A DNA stretch of 64,000 bases from Epiperipatus broadwayi. Taxonomy: Eukaryota; Onychophora; Udeonychophora; Euonychophora; Peripatidae. Position numbers and translations under genes: made by a program. The notes below the pieces were generated by a model. It had not been told where the DNA came from, did not search any database, and saw only the letters and a program-made list of their open reading frames with translations. This document shows, one piece after another, positions 62,656-64,000 of the stretch. Within the stretch, counting starts at the first letter, position 1, and each line of letters starts with the position of its first letter. The DNA lies in contig JAQFVV010001017.1 of the NCBI GenBank assembly GCA_028023455.1, positions 1 through 64,000 on the forward strand. Direction: 5' to 3'.

Positions 62656-64000
62656 TAAAGTAAGATAATGCAGATATGAAAAAATGAACAAAACAAAATT
62701 TACATTTTTTATATGACTAACATTATGGTTTGATCTATTTGACAATTGACTCTGCAACAATTATGTAAAAACTATGGCTGTGAAATTGATTTTCTTAAAT
62801 AAATTTACTTGTGACACCTATAAAAATTTAATATATTTTATGCAGCAATCTTTTGATAAAAAAATCAATCTGTGGTGACATATATTTCTGCTACAATTGA
62901 TATTAGTAGCAGCTTGAAAATAGTTGGAACATTATCAAATATAGCAATGCAATTTTTTTAAGCACAAACAATACTCTGTTTAAAATTAAAGTTTGAATGT
63001 AATGTTAAGAGTAATTACATAAAGTATTACAGATAAACAATGCTCTTACTAATCAAATTTATTTTGTAAATATACTTTCTTTTTATTAAATATCATATAA
63101 ATGTAGGATGATTTTCAATTAATTGGTTTGTCCTATTACAGAAATTTGTGATTTTTAAAATAACAATCATTTAATGAATAAATAAACCAACTTCTGATAG
63201 ACATATTATTCTGGCATAAATAATATCAACAGTTTGAAAACTAATTGAATTTACCAAAATAGCAATAAAATTTATCTTAAAATATTACTTCAATGTTAAA
63301 TTTAATATTAAATTGGTGGTTTTTCATAAAATATTACTGTTTATGAGATTAAAAAATTAAATAAATGGTGGGGTTAAGTCAACTTTATTCCCTATATTAT
63401 AAATGTTGATTATAAATAATTATTTACATATTTAGTTTATATAGTTCAATACAAAGAATTTTGCTGAGAGAAATTGCTGTTGTTATGTTTATTTAAATCG
63501 CACTTGCACAGCTATTTATTGAAATGTTTTGAATTTTTTTAAAACACAATATTGGATATTAACAAGTATTGATTTTTTTAACTGAAATAAAATTCTAAAC
63601 AAGTTGCTATAGATGGTATTTTATTCCTGACTCTATATATTTGATGGATTTAATTTTTGTAATCTGATTTGAGATTATTTGAAAAATTACTTTGAGAAAA
63701 TTTTGGAATTGTTAAAAACTTGATTTTTTTTCTAAAGTTTATTCAGATTCATTATTATTTTACACAATAATTGCAGTAAAAAATAGTAAAATTCAAAATA
63801 ATACATGATTACACTTCTATTTTATATGTATACATTTTATTTTTAAAAATAGGAGGTAATGAATTCTAACGTAACAATACATAGCAAAGAAATCTATGAT
63901 CATAATGATCACCACATCTTGTTAACTAAATTATTAATGTCATTATTGAAATTAGGTTAGAATCTTTGGGATTTTTTTACAAATTTTAAAACAATTTTAA
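62656..64000. other. AT-rich non-coding stretch
   Basis: No gene, RNA or structured repeat recognised up to the window edge. Confidence 0.5.

Overview
This is an AT-rich intergenic or heterochromatic-looking stretch of an animal nuclear genome. Supporting signs are long (TA)n, (ATT)n and (GATA)n microsatellites, non-LTR retrotransposons of several kinds, Penelope-like elements with GIY-YIG domains, a Ty3/Gypsy relic, tRNA-derived SINEs with A-tails, and a degenerate TTAGGG-type telomere-like array. The array fits a non-insect metazoan. I cannot name the species. No host protein-coding gene, true tRNA or rRNA gene is visible: every recognisable reading frame belongs to a mobile element and nearly all are broken.

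Layout. 1-8.3 kb: a 5'-truncated LINE (about 1074-2822, with a 13-bp target-site duplication), microsatellites, a small terminal-inverted-repeat (TIR) element at 6.7-7.26 kb, and two degenerate hammerhead-like motifs. 8.4-16 kb: a TIR DNA element (copy 1) split by an almost complete LINE on the minus strand, with ORF1 and ORF2 open apart from five nonsense codons. 16.4-17.3 kb: a foldback element. 20-23.8 kb: a SINE and short hairpins. 23.97-26.62 kb: copy 2 of the TIR element, with 156-bp TIRs. 27.8-28.5 kb: a near-perfect palindrome of a Penelope 3' end. 32.5-33.2 kb: another Penelope end. 33.8-34.1 kb: a hammerhead-ribozyme-bearing element. 34.6-36.8 kb: four SINEs. 37.7-39.5 kb: an inverted tandem array of a 408-bp unit, each unit carrying a hammerhead ribozyme. 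40.5-47 kb: RTE-type LINE pieces, one split by a 1256-bp TIR element that holds the telomere-like array. 47-48.2 kb: a Penelope GIY-YIG relic. 48.6-53.4 kb: a decayed Ty3/Gypsy element (minus). 53.6-54.5 kb: a 438-bp tandem dimer related to the 408-bp unit. 56.3-57.1 kb: another RTE relic. 58.35-61.8 kb: a minus-strand LINE lying between inverted copies of the same ribozyme-bearing repeat. 62.16-62.65 kb: (GATA)n.

Most interesting signal. Reading the 408-bp array as RNA gives a compact type I hammerhead ribozyme fold in all five copies: closed stem I, CUGACGA core, short stem II, GAAA, tiny self-complementary stem III and a UC cleavage site. The 438-bp units, the 33.98-kb site, the Penelope ends and the LINE-flanking repeats carry variants of the same architecture. 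This matches the published class of retrozymes (tandem hammerhead-bearing non-autonomous retroelements that yield circular RNA) and the known presence of hammerheads in Penelope-like elements. The inverted arrangement and the number of families in one 64-kb window are unusual. Calls rest on reading by eye; no database search or folding was run.
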